Assembly: GCA_950097265.1 (NCBI GenBank)
Contig: CATNDJ010000006.1
Coordinates: 11,767 to 75,766, forward strand
Length of the DNA: 64,000 nucleotides
Direction of reading: 5' to 3'
Source: an uncultured Oscillibacter sp.
GTDB lineage: Bacteria > Bacillota > Clostridia > Oscillospirales > Oscillospiraceae
Positions within the stretch are counted from its first letter, which is position 1. Each line of letters begins with the position of its first letter. Under the pieces are notes generated by a model. The model saw only the letters and a program-made list of their open reading frames with translations. It was not told the DNA's origin and did no database searches. This document shows, one piece after another, positions 17,590 through 26,168 of the stretch. The translations under genes and the position numbers were made by a program.

Positions 17590-19206
17590 TTATTTTGGTT
17601 TTTTAACCCGCTTCCAGTCCCGGCCTCCCGGCAGAAACTGTCCGTGGGGATACCCCGTCAGCCACGCCGCCGCCTCTCTGGGCGGCATTTTCGCCATGTA
17701 AAAGCCCAGCTCCTCTCCCTCGGGCTTTGTGGCTTCCACGGTGCAGCGGCCGTCCGTCTTGTCCCCCGCCGTCACCCGAATCCACAGATAGCCCGAGGCG
17801 TGGGTCAGGTCCACAAGTTGATATGTCCCGTCCACGATGCCCTCCGCCGCCGCTTGGACGTCCTCCGCCGTGAAGTTGGCGTGGTTCTCCGCCGCGCCGC
17901 TGGCGTAAACCAGGGACAGTCTCGCCTGAGACTTCCGCTGGGCCTGGGCCGTGCCGGTCCGGGGCGCGGCATAGAGCCGCCGCAGGTCCCAGTCCGTCAG
18001 GTCCGGGACCTCCCGGCGGAGCCAGCCCCGCAGGACGTCCCCCGCCCGCTGGGCGTCCGCGCTCAGCGCCAGGGCCAGATTCTCCTCCCCGCCGGAGGGG
18101 ACCAGTTCCAGCAGCAGCAGGACCTCCGGCTCTTCCCCTTCCCGGACCAGGCAGTCCAGGGACCGGAAGGTCCGGCCCCCGCCCTCCACGGGCCGGGTGG
18201 GCGTCAGCTCGAAGCCGGACTCCTCTCCCGCCAGGCAGCGTTTCAGAACCTCCTCCACCAGGGCGGCGGTCACCCGGGAGGTCACTTCGCCGTTCCGGCG
18301 CTTCAAAATCATATCCTGGGGCCCCTCGCTGAGAATTTCCCGCTGGGCGGCCTCCGAGGCCCGGAGGTTCTGCCGCTGGCGGAAGTCCCTCTCAAAGTCC
18401 TCCCGCTGGCTCTCGTCCATGCTCCAGAAGGCGCTCCACTGGCTGTTGGTCCCCCGCCGGGCCTCGGGGACCCGGAGGGCCAGGCAGTCCGCCGCCGCCC
18501 GGAGCTCGTCGGGCTTTTTGAAGTCGGTGATGTTCTTCTGCCAGCGGTCGTCCACCAGCACCAGCTGCAAAACGCGGCTGGTGACGGTACGGCCGCCGCT
18601 GCGGCGGGTCCTGGTCTCGTCTACCACAAAAATGCCCCGGATGCGGTCGATCCGGCTGGCCTGCTCTCCCAGGACCCACTCCCGACCGACGCCCAGGCCG
18701 TCAAACCACCGACCGTTGGCCCTCAGGTCGTTGTCCACCATGGCGAAGAGCTCCTCCACCGGCGGGGCCTCGTCCGGGTAGGGAAGCTGGCTGCGGATGG
18801 AATCCGCCAGGGCGCTCTTCCCGGGGAAGAACGCGTCCCGGGCCCCGGCATAACCCATGTACAGCCCCAGGAGCAGAAGCAAAGCCCCACCCCCGCCGCT
18901 GACCGCCAGGGTCACATAATCCGCCGTCTCCCAATAGGCCCGGTCCTGCTGAAGCCCTGTGTGGAACATATAAAACAGCCCCGCCGAGACCACCATCCAC
19001 AGCAGGCCCCACAGCACCCAGCTGAACCGCTTCCGGGTCCGGGTTAGGCAGTAGCCCTCCTCCACTCCGTGGGGGTTGTTCTTCCGCTGGACCGCCATTA
19101 AAATCAGAATGATGGGAATGGCGAACAGCCGGAACACCGCGAACAGCGCGATATAAACCACCACGTTCCAGGGCCAGCGGAGGAAGCCGCCCTTCTTCTC
19201 TTTCAC
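17590..19206 (-). CDS. Unknown membrane-anchored protein
   Basis: 538 aa from GTG 19206, with AAGGAGG 11 nt upstream; an ATG nearer the site is out of frame. I do not recognise the family. Three hydrophobic segments are visible near residues 14-37, 62-80 and 98-120, followed by a ~400-residue hydrophilic, presumably cytosolic region rich in Arg and Glu without a known catalytic motif. It is in an operon with the Sel1-repeat gene, so the two products may form a membrane-associated complex. A promoter is at 19259-19287. Confidence 0.75.
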   Translation of the reverse strand: MKEKKGGFLRWPWNVVVYIALFAVFRLFAIPIILILMAVQRKNNPHGVEEGYCLTRTRKRFSWVLWGLLWMVVSAGLFYMFHTGLQQDRAYWETADYVTLAVSGGGGALLLLLGLYMGYAGARDAFFPGKSALADSIRSQLPYPDEAPPVEELFAMVDNDLRANGRWFDGLGVGREWVLGEQASRIDRIRGIFVVDETRTRRSGGRTVTSRVLQLVLVDDRWQKNITDFKKPDELRAAADCLALRVPEARRGTNSQWSAFWSMDESQREDFERDFRQRQNLRASEAAQREILSEGPQDMILKRRNGEVTSRVTAALVEEVLKRCLAGEESGFELTPTRPVEGGGRTFRSLDCLVREGEEPEVLLLLELVPSGGEENLALALSADAQRAGDVLRGWLRREVPDLTDWDLRRLYAAPRTGTAQAQRKSQARLSLVYASGAAENHANFTAEDVQAAAEGIVDGTYQLVDLTHASGYLWIRVTAGDKTDGRCTVEATKPEGEELGFYMAKMPPREAAAWLTGYPHGQFLPGGRDWKRVKKPK

Positions 19207-19258
19207 AGCCCTTCATACCTCCTTGCGCCCCTGAAAAACGGGGCCGTATCTGTCCTTG

Positions 19259-19287
19259 ATTTTACCAGTCAACCGTGATTTTGTCCA
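19259..19287 (-). promoter_or_regulatory. Promoter of the membrane protein-Sel1 operon
   Basis: Minus strand: TGGACA, 17-base spacer, TAAAAT, about 50 nt before GTG 19206. Confidence 0.65.
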
Positions 19288-19316
19288 GTCCCGCCAGACG
19301 ATTTCCCGGACAAAAT

Positions 19317-19340
19317 AAGGCGGGAGCCCGCTCCCGCCTT
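19317..19340 (-). terminator. Terminator after spmB
   Basis: 10-bp stem aaggcgggag/ctcccgcctt, loop cccg, with T-rich sequence following on the minus strand, 11 bp past the spmB stop. Confidence 0.75.
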
Positions 19341-19350
19341 GCCGTCTTCC

Positions 19351-19872
19351 TCAGCTTCCAAAGAACAGCCTGACCGCCAGCGCCGCCGCGGCGAAGCCCG
19401 TCAGGTCCGCCGTCAGGGCGGCGGGGACGGTGTGCCGGGTCTTCGTAATTCCCGCGGAGCCAAAGTAAACGGCGATGGTGTAAAAGGTAGTCTCCGTGCT
19501 CCCCAGCATCACCGCCGCCACCCGGCCCACGTAGCTGTCCGGCCCGTGGGCGGCCATCAAATCGCTGGCCACCGCCAGAGCCCCATTGCCGGACACCGGC
19601 CGGACCAGCATCAGCGGCGCGGTCTCCGGCGGGATGCCCAGCAGGTCCAGCGCCGGGGCGAACAGCCCGGACAGCCACTCCATGGCCCCGGAGGCCCGGA
19701 ACATGCTCACCGCCGTCAGCAGGCCCACCAGAGCCGGGACGATACGCAGCAGCACGGACAGCCCTTCCTCCGCCCCGTGGGTCAGGGCGGCGTACACATC
19801 CACCCGCTTCCCCAGGCCGTACACCGCTACCCCGGCCAGCAGCACGGGAATTACCAGTGAGCTGAGGTTCAT
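19351..19872 (-). CDS. spmB: Spore maturation protein B
   Basis: 173 aa. The start is ATG 19872, overlapping the spmA stop as ATGA, so translation is coupled; the longer frame is not real. Nucleoside-recognition (Gate) type membrane fold with segments such as VIPVLLAGVAVYGL and LSVLLRIVPALVGLLTAVSMF, and the conserved VRPVSGNGALAVASDLM and GSTETTFYTIAVYFG. SpmA and SpmB are needed for full dehydration of the spore core in Bacillus and Clostridium, so the organism or its recent ancestor makes endospores. Confidence 0.92.
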   Translation of the reverse strand: MNLSSLVIPVLLAGVAVYGLGKRVDVYAALTHGAEEGLSVLLRIVPALVGLLTAVSMFRASGAMEWLSGLFAPALDLLGIPPETAPLMLVRPVSGNGALAVASDLMAAHGPDSYVGRVAAVMLGSTETTFYTIAVYFGSAGITKTRHTVPAALTADLTGFAAAALAVRLFFGS

Positions 19873-20450
19873 GGCCGCGCCCTCCCCCGGGAGAGGAGCC
19901 AAGCCGCCGTCAGCCCCGCCGTCACCGAGAGGACCGACGCCAGCCACACCGCCGGAAGGATGTCGAAGGGCGTTCCACACCCGGCGGCGGCCCGGACCGA
20001 AGCAATGGTTGCCGGAATCAGCTGGATAGAGGCGGTGTTCAGCACCACCAGGCGGCACAGCTCGTCGCTGGCCGCGCCGTTGCAGCCCTTCGCCATCCGC
20101 CGGGCGGCCCGGATGCCCAGAGGGGTGGCGGCGTTGCCCAGTCCCAGGAGGTTGGCGGACACGTTGGCGGACACTGCCGCCAGAGTCTCCGGGTCCCGGC
20201 TGGCCTCCGGCAGCAGCCTCCGCAGAACGGGGCGAAACAGCCTCGCCAGGCTCTCCGACAGGCCGCAGGCATTCATGATCTCCATCACGCCGCTCCAGAG
20301 GCACAGGACGCCCGCCATGGAAAGGCTCAGCTCCACGGCGGACCGGGCCCCCTCCAGGGCCGCGTTCGCCACCGCATCCAGGTTCCCCGAGAGGAGGCCG
20401 AAGACCAGAGACAGCGTGACCATCCCCGTCCAAACCCATGCCATTTCCAT
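19869..20450 (-). CDS. spmA: Spore maturation protein A
   Basis: 193 aa from ATG 20450, after GGAGGGAAAAT; a TTG 11 codons upstream lacks a site. Membrane protein of the Gate family with conserved VSANVSANLLGLGNAATPLGIRA (split here by Ser/Ala-rich stretches) and LNTASIQLIPATIASVRAAAG. First gene of the spmA-spmB pair. Upstream, CATAATTT resembles a sigma-E minus-10, expected for sporulation, but no convincing minus-35 was found. Confidence 0.92.
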   Translation of the reverse strand: MEMAWVWTGMVTLSLVFGLLSGNLDAVANAALEGARSAVELSLSMAGVLCLWSGVMEIMNACGLSESLARLFRPVLRRLLPEASRDPETLAAVSANVSANLLGLGNAATPLGIRAARRMAKGCNGAASDELCRLVVLNTASIQLIPATIASVRAAAGCGTPFDILPAVWLASVLSVTAGLTAAWLLSRGRARP

Positions 20451-20519
20451 ATTTTCCCTCCATATCTTTACTTTTTTCGCCAAATTATGAATATCTTCTT
20501 AATTTTTCCCAGGGAAGAA

Positions 20520-20547
20520 TTGACAAACTCCACACATGTGTGATAAG
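20520..20547 (+). promoter_or_regulatory. Promoter for the AbrB-type regulator
   Basis: Consensus TTGACA, 16-base spacer, GATAAG, about 50 nt before GTG 20599. Confidence 0.6.
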
Positions 20548-20598
20548 GTTACACCACCTGTTGGAAGATACCGCGGACATAGGGAAAGGAGGAGAGCT

Positions 20599-20850
20599 GT
20601 GAAATCGACTGGAATCGTAAGAAAGGTGGATGAGTTGGGCAGGATTGTGCTTCCCATCGAGATGCGGCGCACCCTGGACATTGCCGAGCGCGACGCACTG
20701 GAAATCTATGTGGAAGGCTCGTCCGTTATACTCAAAAAGTATAAGCCCAGCTGTATTTTCTGCGACGCCACCAAGGACATTACGCTCTTCAAAGGCAAGA
20801 GCGTTTGTCCCAGATGTATGAAGGAGCTGTCCCATGTGAACGCCTCCTGA
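20599..20850 (+). CDS. AbrB/SpoVT-family transition-state regulator with zinc-ribbon tail
   Basis: 83 aa from GTG 20599 after AAAGGAGGAGAGCT. Residues 1-45 are a SpoVT/AbrB swapped-hairpin DNA-binding domain (VKSTGIVRKVDELGRIVLP, EMRRTLDI). The tail has two C-x-x-C pairs (CIFC and CPRC) 19 residues apart, suggesting a small metal-binding knuckle. Proteins of this form are common in Clostridia as growth-phase and sporulation regulators. It is divergent from spmA, which hints at a sporulation link. Confidence 0.88.
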   Translation: MKSTGIVRKVDELGRIVLPIEMRRTLDIAERDALEIYVEGSSVILKKYKPSCIFCDATKDITLFKGKSVCPRCMKELSHVNAS

Positions 20851-21024
20851 GGCGTTGCCCTTTGCAGCGGACCAGGGCCGGAGCCCCAGGCTTCGACCCG
20901 CCCCCCATCGGGTATGCGCCAGGCGGCAAAAACCGAACCTAACGCATAAAAACACAACAGGGACTTTCTCCCCGCCGTGGTGGAAGACGGCGGGGGGGAG
21001 TCCCCGGAAGAGCCCAAAAAAGTC

Positions 21025-21068
21025 ACGCGGAAACCGCCGGTTCAGGCTGTTTCCGCGTTTTTTCTTGG
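21025..21068 (+). terminator. Terminator after the AbrB-type gene
   Basis: 10-bp stem acgcggaaac/gtttccgcgt with a 14-base loop followed by a long T-run, just before the convergent hisK stop. A weaker GC-rich inverted repeat lies at about 20968-20995. Confidence 0.8.
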
Positions 21069-21073
21069 TTTTA

Positions 21074-21895
21074 TTATTCTAACCGCCGCTCCTCCCGGCC
21101 CCCCAGCGTCAGCAGGACGGAGCGCTGGAAGCCCGCCGCCCGGGCCAGCTCCGCCGCCTGGGCGAAGCCGTAGACGATGGAGTCTGCGCTGTGGGCGTCG
21201 GCGGTGAGGATGATTTTCCCGCCCATGGCCCGCCACTCCTTCAAAAGAAACAGCGCCGGATAGGGAACGCTCCGGTAACCCCGGGACATGGCCCCGGTGT
21301 TGATCTCCAGCAGCGTCTCCCGCGGGTCCGCGGCGTGGAGGGCCCCCAGGGCGGCGGCGCGGTAGCCGGGGTCTGTCTCATCAAAGAAATACCCGTCCTC
21401 GTTAAACTTGGCAATCAAATCAATGTGACCCAGAATCGCCGGCTTTCGCTCCGCCATGCGGCGAACTTCGTCATAATAATACTCGGCCATCATCAGGGAA
21501 TTACCGGCGAATTGCTCCCGCAGACACCGCTTCAAGGTCTCAAAATCCCAGTCCACAGTATGCCGGCCCCCCTCCGGGCCCCGCATGTGGTGGACGCTTC
21601 CAATCCAGTAATCGAAGCCCTCCGCCGTCACGTCGGCGCAGCTGTCCAGCTCGACGCCCAGCAGCACGTCCATCCGCCCGGCGTACGCCTCCCGGAGGCG
21701 GAGGACCTCCGCCCGGTAGGCCGTCATGTCCGCCGGAAGCACTTCCCCCTCGTCCTCGGGGATGGGGGTGTGGCTGTGGCCCGAGGCCCCGAAGGAGATA
21801 CACCCGGCCGCAAAGGCCGCCCGGGCCATCTCCGCTAAGGTGTTCTTTCCGTCGCACATCGTGGAATGGGTGTGGACGGAGCAGACGTTTTTCAT
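21074..21895 (-). CDS. hisK: Histidinol-phosphatase, PHP family
   Basis: 273 aa, ATG 21895 overlapping the hisIE stop (ATGA). PHP metal-binding motifs: HTHS near residue 8, [27 protein letters not shown] and LTADAHS near the C-terminus. It removes phosphate from L-histidinol phosphate, step 8 of histidine synthesis. Last gene of the his operon. Also called hisJ in Bacillus. Confidence 0.92.
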   Translation of the reverse strand: MKNVCSVHTHSTMCDGKNTLAEMARAAFAAGCISFGASGHSHTPIPEDEGEVLPADMTAYRAEVLRLREAYAGRMDVLLGVELDSCADVTAEGFDYWIGSVHHMRGPEGGRHTVDWDFETLKRCLREQFAGNSLMMAEYYYDEVRRMAERKPAILGHIDLIAKFNEDGYFFDETDPGYRAAALGALHAADPRETLLEINTGAMSRGYRSVPYPALFLLKEWRAMGGKIILTADAHSADSIVYGFAQAAELARAAGFQRSVLLTLGGREERRLE

Positions 21896-22527
21896 TGCAT
21901 CCGCTCCTGCTTCACCTTGTGGTCCACCACGTGGCGCTTCTCCAGCTCCCGGGTGACGTCCTCCACGGTGATGCCCATTTGAACCATCAGCACCATCACA
22001 TGGTAGCAGAGGTCGGCAATCTCATAGACCGTCTCCTCTCTGTCCTCCTTCCGCCCGGCGATGATGACCTCGGTGCACTCCTCCCCCACCTTCTTCAAAA
22101 TCTTGTCCAGGCCCTTCTCAAAGAGATAGGTGGTGTAGCTGCCCTCCTTGGGGCTGGTCTTCCGCCCGGCGATGAGCCGGTACAGGCCCTCGTAGCTAAA
22201 CCGCTTCAGCTCCTCGGAGAGATAGAGCTCGTTGAAAAAGCAGCTCTCCGCCCCGGTGTGGCAGGCGGGGCCGTCCTTCACCACCTCCACCACCAGGGCG
22301 TCGCAGTCGCAGTCGGCGGTGATGGACACCACGTGCTGGCGGTTCCCGCTGGTCTCCCCCTTCCGCCAGAGCTCCCGGCGGCTCCGGCTCCAGAAGCAGG
22401 TCCGCCGCTCGTCGATGGTAATGGCCAGGCTCTCGGCGTTCATATAGGCCAGGGTCAGGACCTCCTTGGTGTAGTGGTCCTGAACGATGGCCGGAATCAA
22501 GCCTTTCTCGTCAAATCTCAGCTCCAA
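21892..22527 (-). CDS. hisIE: Bifunctional phosphoribosyl-AMP cyclohydrolase / phosphoribosyl-ATP pyrophosphatase
   Basis: 211 aa. I place the start at TTG 22527, nine bases after GGGAGG, which gives the family-like beginning [17 protein letters not shown]; a TTG seven codons earlier has no site. The N-terminal HisI part has the zinc motif [10 protein letters not shown] and [15 protein letters not shown]. The C-terminal HisE part (from ~residue 118) has [12 protein letters not shown] and [13 protein letters not shown]. It carries out steps 2 and 3 of histidine synthesis. The start overlaps the preceding gene by 17 bp. Confidence 0.93.
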   Translation of the reverse strand: MELRFDEKGLIPAIVQDHYTKEVLTLAYMNAESLAITIDERRTCFWSRSRRELWRKGETSGNRQHVVSITADCDCDALVVEVVKDGPACHTGAESCFFNELYLSEELKRFSYEGLYRLIAGRKTSPKEGSYTTYLFEKGLDKILKKVGEECTEVIIAGRKEDREETVYEIADLCYHVMVLMVQMGITVEDVTRELEKRHVVDHKVKQERMQ

Positions 22528-22972
22528 TTTCAGGTTCCTCCCGTTCAATGATATGGAAGCGGCAGTCCTGGGCTCCGTTCAAAATGGTGCCCTCCGGGTC
22601 CACGATAAAGCTCCGGTCCGGCCACAGCTCCCGCAGGATGTGCATCACGCTCTGCCGGGAGCATTCGCAGAGCAGGCTGGTGTTGATGTACCCCTGAGTA
22701 TGCAGGGAGCAGGTGCACTGGTGGAAAATCAGCCAGAACTCCTTCCCCGGCCGCACGATCTCCGTGTCCAGGCCCCCCATCTCTCCCAGGGCCTGGAAAA
22801 ACTCGTCGATTTCCCCTCCGGTGCGCTCCTGTACGCCCCGGTAGAAATCCAGCATCCCCATCTGAAGGCAGTTTTCCGCGCAGCTTCGGAGCAGGGTCCC
22901 CCGCTCCTCTTCCGGCAGGGCGGCCAGCCCCGTCTCAAAGCCCGTGAACCACCAGCGAATCTCGTTATCCAT
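22511..22972 (-). CDS. Cysteine-rich protein of unknown function inside the his operon
   Basis: 153 aa, ATG 22972 after AAAGGAGCGTACGG, so clearly translated. I cannot name it with certainty. The C-terminal half has [19 protein letters not shown], then [10 protein letters not shown], ending in CRFHI. This Cys-rich pattern is shared by uncharacterised clostridial proteins (DUF6144-like or ATC-hydrolase-like), where the Cys residues may bind metal. It lies between hisF and hisIE with 15-bp and overlapping spacing. No histidine-pathway step is missing that it would need to fill. Confidence 0.7.
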   Translation of the reverse strand: MDNEIRWWFTGFETGLAALPEEERGTLLRSCAENCLQMGMLDFYRGVQERTGGEIDEFFQALGEMGGLDTEIVRPGKEFWLIFHQCTCSLHTQGYINTSLLCECSRQSVMHILRELWPDRSFIVDPEGTILNGAQDCRFHIIEREEPEIGAEI

Positions 22973-22987
22973 CCGTACGCTCCTTTC

Positions 22988-23743
22988 TCAAAGCCGCATC
23001 TCCACGCCCTTGCCGCGGAGAAACTGTTTCAGGTCCTTGATGTCCACCTGCTTCGTGTGGAAAATGGAGGCCGCCAGCCCTGCGTCCACGCCGGGGCGGG
23101 TGAAGAGCTCCGCGAAATGCTCCCGGTTCCCCGCGCCGCCGCTGGCGATAATGGGCACCTTCACTCTGGCCGCCAGAGCGTCCAGCATCTCCAGGTCGAA
23201 GCCGCCCTTCACCCCGTCGGTGTCGATGGAGTTCAGCACGATTTCCCCCGCGCCGTCTCCCACGCCCCGGACGGCCCATTCCATGGCGTCGATGCCGGTG
23301 TCCTCCCGGCCTCCCTTGGCGAAGAGGCGGAATTTCCCGTCCACCCGCTTCACGTCCATGCTGAGGACCACGCACTGGTCCCCGTAGCGCTTGGCCGCCG
23401 CAGCGATGATGGAGGGATCCGCAATGGCCCCGGAATTGACGGACACCTTGTCCGCGCCGCACTTCAGCACCCGGTCGAAGTCCTCCAGCCCCCGGATGCC
23501 GCCCCCCACCGTCAGGGGGATGAAAATCTCGGAGGCCACCCGGCGGAGGATGTCCGTAAACAGCCCCCGGCCCTCGGCGGAGGCGGTGATGTCATAGAAC
23601 ACCAGCTCGTCGGCCCCGGAGTCGTTGTAGAACCGGGCCAGCTCCACCGGATCCGCCATGTCCCGGAGCCCCTCGAAGTTGGTTCCCTTCACCACCCGTC
23701 CGTCCCGCACGTCCAGGCAGGGAATGATGCGCTTGGCTAACAC
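22988..23743 (-). CDS. hisF: Imidazole glycerol phosphate synthase, cyclase subunit
   Basis: 251 aa from GTG 23743 after CAGGAGGTGGGGAC. TIM barrel with ACLDV-type opening IIPCLDVRDGRVVKG, catalytic Asp in the first strand and LNSIDTDGVKGGFDL, and phosphate loops (TVGGGIR, ASGGAG). Works with HisH to make IGP and AICAR. Overlaps hisA by 7 bp. Confidence 0.96.
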   Translation of the reverse strand: MLAKRIIPCLDVRDGRVVKGTNFEGLRDMADPVELARFYNDSGADELVFYDITASAEGRGLFTDILRRVASEIFIPLTVGGGIRGLEDFDRVLKCGADKVSVNSGAIADPSIIAAAAKRYGDQCVVLSMDVKRVDGKFRLFAKGGREDTGIDAMEWAVRGVGDGAGEIVLNSIDTDGVKGGFDLEMLDALAARVKVPIIASGGAGNREHFAELFTRPGVDAGLAASIFHTKQVDIKDLKQFLRGKGVEMRL

Positions 23744-24456
23744 GTCCCCACCTCCTGAATCACGGTCCGCAGGTCCAGCCGCCCGTCGTACAGGGCTTTC
23801 CCCAGGATGGCCGCCCGAACGCCCATGCGCTCCAGCCGCCGCAGCTCCTCCAGGGAGCTCACGCCGCCGGAGGCGGTGACGTCCAGGCCCTCGATCTGGA
23901 CCAGCTCCTCGTAAAGCTCCAGGTTGGTCCCCTGTCCCGCGCCGTCCCGGCTGATGTCGGTGTAGATGACGGTCCGCACCCCCGCGTCCCGGAGGCGGCG
24001 GCAGAAGTCCACCCCCTTTTCCCGGGAAAGCTCTTTCCAGCCGTTGACGGCCACATACCCGTCCCGGGCGTCCACGCCCACGGCGATCCGGTCCCCGTAG
24101 GTTTCGGCCATGCGGGCGGTAAAGGCAAAGTCCTTCACGGCGGCGGTGCCCAAAATGCAGCGGCCCACCCCCAGGTCCAGGTATTGGCGGATCCGCTCTT
24201 CCGTGCGGATTCCGCCGCCCACCTCGATATAGAGCCCGCCCTGTTTCGCAATGGCGGCGACGCTGTCGAAGTTCGCCGGGGCGCCGTCCCGGGCCCCGTC
24301 CAGGTCCACTACGTGGAGGTACTGGGCCCCGGCGGCGATAAACTCCCGGGCCTGGGCGCAGGGGTCCGAGCCATAGACGGTCTCCTGGCCGTAGTCCCCC
24401 TGGTAGAGGCGGACCACCTGGCCGCCCCGCAGGTCAATCGCTGGGAAAATCTGCAT
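23737..24456 (-). CDS. hisA: ProFAR isomerase
   Basis: 239 aa, ATG 24456 after AAAGGAGCGGAAGC. Opening FPAIDLRGGQVVRLYQGDY, phosphate-binding VGGGIRTEERI and TASGGVSSLEEL, and YTDISRDGAGQGTN carry the conserved catalytic Asp residues of the HisA barrel. Converts ProFAR to PRFAR, step 4 of histidine synthesis. Confidence 0.96.
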   Translation of the reverse strand: MQIFPAIDLRGGQVVRLYQGDYGQETVYGSDPCAQAREFIAAGAQYLHVVDLDGARDGAPANFDSVAAIAKQGGLYIEVGGGIRTEERIRQYLDLGVGRCILGTAAVKDFAFTARMAETYGDRIAVGVDARDGYVAVNGWKELSREKGVDFCRRLRDAGVRTVIYTDISRDGAGQGTNLELYEELVQIEGLDVTASGGVSSLEELRRLERMGVRAAILGKALYDGRLDLRTVIQEVGTC

Positions 24457-24471
24457 GCTTCCGCTCCTTTC

Positions 24472-24942
24472 TCACGGGTGGACCTTGCAGGTCAGCTCCT
24501 CGGCGTCCAGGCGGAAGACCTGGGTGCCCTCCAGGGCCGCCCCGCCGATCTCCCATTGATCCCTCCCGGTGACGTGGGCCAAAATGGCCAAAAGGCCCGC
24601 CCGCTTTTCCTCCTCCGCCTCCACCAGCGTCACCGGGCCTCCGCCCATGACGCATCGGAAGCGGGAGGTGGTCTCCTGGGCCTCCTCCCCCACGACCCAC
24701 TCGTGGCCCGTGTCCATCTCAAAGGCGGCCCAGCCGGTCTTCCGGATGAGGTCGATTTTCCGGCCCTCTTTTGCGCCGTGGAAATAGAAGGTATACCGCC
24801 CGTCCCGCTCCGCAAAGCCGAAGTCCAGGGGGACCACGTAGGCCCGCCCCTCGTCGCACAGCCCCAGGCGGCAGCAATCACAGGCCGTAATAATTTCCCG
24901 GATTTTGACTGAGTCCGTAACCTCCCGGTCTTTTCTTCTCAT
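24472..24942 (-). CDS. Pyridoxamine 5'-phosphate oxidase-family flavoprotein (NimA-like)
   Basis: 156 aa, ATG 24942 after GAGGGGAGACGCT. Split-barrel flavin fold: CRLGLCDEGRAYVVPLDFGF, YTFYFHGAKEGRKIDLIRK and WAAFEMDTGHE are typical of PPOX/NimA proteins that bind FMN or related cofactors. The substrate is unknown. It lies between hisH and hisA with 15-bp gaps, so it is co-transcribed with histidine genes although it has no known role in the pathway. Confidence 0.82.
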   Translation of the reverse strand: MRRKDREVTDSVKIREIITACDCCRLGLCDEGRAYVVPLDFGFAERDGRYTFYFHGAKEGRKIDLIRKTGWAAFEMDTGHEWVVGEEAQETTSRFRCVMGGGPVTLVEAEEEKRAGLLAILAHVTGRDQWEIGGAALEGTQVFRLDAEELTCKVHP

Positions 24943-24957
24943 AGCGTCTCCCCTCTC

Positions 24958-25569
24958 TCAAAGCTCCGCAAAGGCCCGCAGCAGCCGCAGTCCCGCGTCT
25001 CCGGACTTCTCCGGGTGGAACTGGGTTCCCCAGACGTTCCCCCGGCGGACCGCGCCGGTGACGGCCAGGTTTCCGTATAGGGAGACTCCCAGGGTGCTCT
25101 CCCGGCAGTTCCGGGCGTAGAAGCTGTGGACGTAGTAAACATATTCGCCGTCCTGGAAGTACTTGAACAGCGGATCCTCCCTTACAAGCTCCAGGCTGTT
25201 CCAGCCCATGTGGGGGACCTTCAGCGCCTTGTCCGCCAGGTCCTCCTCCAGAGAGGCCACCTCGCCGGGGATCAGCCCCAGGCCGGGGTGCTCCCCGTAC
25301 TCAAAGCTGCGGTCGAAGAGGAGCTGCATCCCCAGGCAAATGCCAAGCAGGGGCTTGCGCTCCGCCTCCTCCAGCAGGACCGGGACCAGGCCCGTGGCGT
25401 CCAGCTTGGCCCGGGCGTCGCCGAAGGCTCCCACGCCGGGGAGGATGATGCGGTCCGCCGCCCGAAGGCGCTCCGCCTCGCAAGTCACCTCCGCCTCCAG
25501 CCCCAGGGCGCGGAGGCTGGAGCCCAGGGAAAATAAATTCCCCACCCCGTAGTCCACGATGGCGGTCAT
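24958..25569 (-). CDS. hisH: Imidazole glycerol phosphate synthase, glutaminase subunit
   Basis: 203 aa. The start is ATG 25569, sharing one base with the hisB stop (TGATG); the longer frame overlaps hisB and is not real. Class I amidotransferase with nucleophile Cys in GICLGMQLLF and the His-x-Glu of TQFHPEKSGD, plus PGVGAFGDA for the oxyanion strand. Supplies ammonia to HisF. Confidence 0.96.
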   Translation of the reverse strand: MTAIVDYGVGNLFSLGSSLRALGLEAEVTCEAERLRAADRIILPGVGAFGDARAKLDATGLVPVLLEEAERKPLLGICLGMQLLFDRSFEYGEHPGLGLIPGEVASLEEDLADKALKVPHMGWNSLELVREDPLFKYFQDGEYVYYVHSFYARNCRESTLGVSLYGNLAVTGAVRRGNVWGTQFHPEKSGDAGLRLLRAFAEL

Positions 25570-26156
25570 CACAGCACCCCTTTCGTGCTGGGAATCTCGC
25601 CCATATGCTTGGGGTCCAAGGACACGGCCTGCTTCAGCGTCCGGCCCATGCCCTTGAAGACGGCCTCTAAAATATGGTGGGCGTTCTCCCCCGCCAGCTG
25701 CCGGATATGGAGGGAGCCGGGGCAGTTCCGTACAAAGCCCAGCCAAAACTCCTTGGCCAGCTCCGTGTCAAAGTCCCCCACCTTGGCGGCGGGCAGGTTC
25801 ACCGCCCAGCCCAGGTAATCCCGGCCGCTGAGGTCACAGGCACACAGGACCAGGGTCTCGTCCATGGGCAGCAGAAACTGCCCGTAGCGGACGATGCCCC
25901 GCTTGTCCCCCAAAGCCTCCTGAAACGCCTTGCCCAGGCAGATGCCGGTGTCCTCCACAGAGTGGTGATCGTCCACCTGGGTGTCTCCATGGCAGGCCGC
26001 GGCGAGGTCGAAGTCCCCGTGCCGTGCGAAGAGCTCCAGCATGTGGTCCAGGAAGCCGCAGCCGGTAGAAATTTCCGCCTTTCCGGTTCCGTCCAGGTTC
26101 AGCGTGAGCCGTATCTGCGTCTCTCTTGTGTCCCGTTGAATACTCGCGGTGCGCAT
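25569..26156 (-). CDS. hisB: Imidazoleglycerol-phosphate dehydratase
   Basis: 195 aa, ATG 26156 after ATAAGGAGGGAAGCGC. Monofunctional HisB with the two manganese-binding HH motifs: GFLDHMLELFARHG, VDDHHSVEDTG and, in the second half, ENAHHILEAVFKGMGR. Dehydrates IGP, step 6 of histidine synthesis. The histidinol-phosphatase is a separate gene here (hisK). Confidence 0.96.
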   Translation of the reverse strand: MRTASIQRDTRETQIRLTLNLDGTGKAEISTGCGFLDHMLELFARHGDFDLAAACHGDTQVDDHHSVEDTGICLGKAFQEALGDKRGIVRYGQFLLPMDETLVLCACDLSGRDYLGWAVNLPAAKVGDFDTELAKEFWLGFVRNCPGSLHIRQLAGENAHHILEAVFKGMGRTLKQAVSLDPKHMGEIPSTKGVL

Positions 26157-26168
26157 GCGCTTCCCTCC

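Noticed and set aside
20450-20520. Sigma-E promoter for spmA (CATAATTT)
   Set aside because: The minus-10 resemblance is fair but no convincing minus-35 at the right distance; kept only as a remark.
20851-21024. Possible riboswitch between the AbrB-type gene and hisK
   Set aside because: The stretch lies between convergent genes and contains only GC-rich inverted repeats and a terminator.
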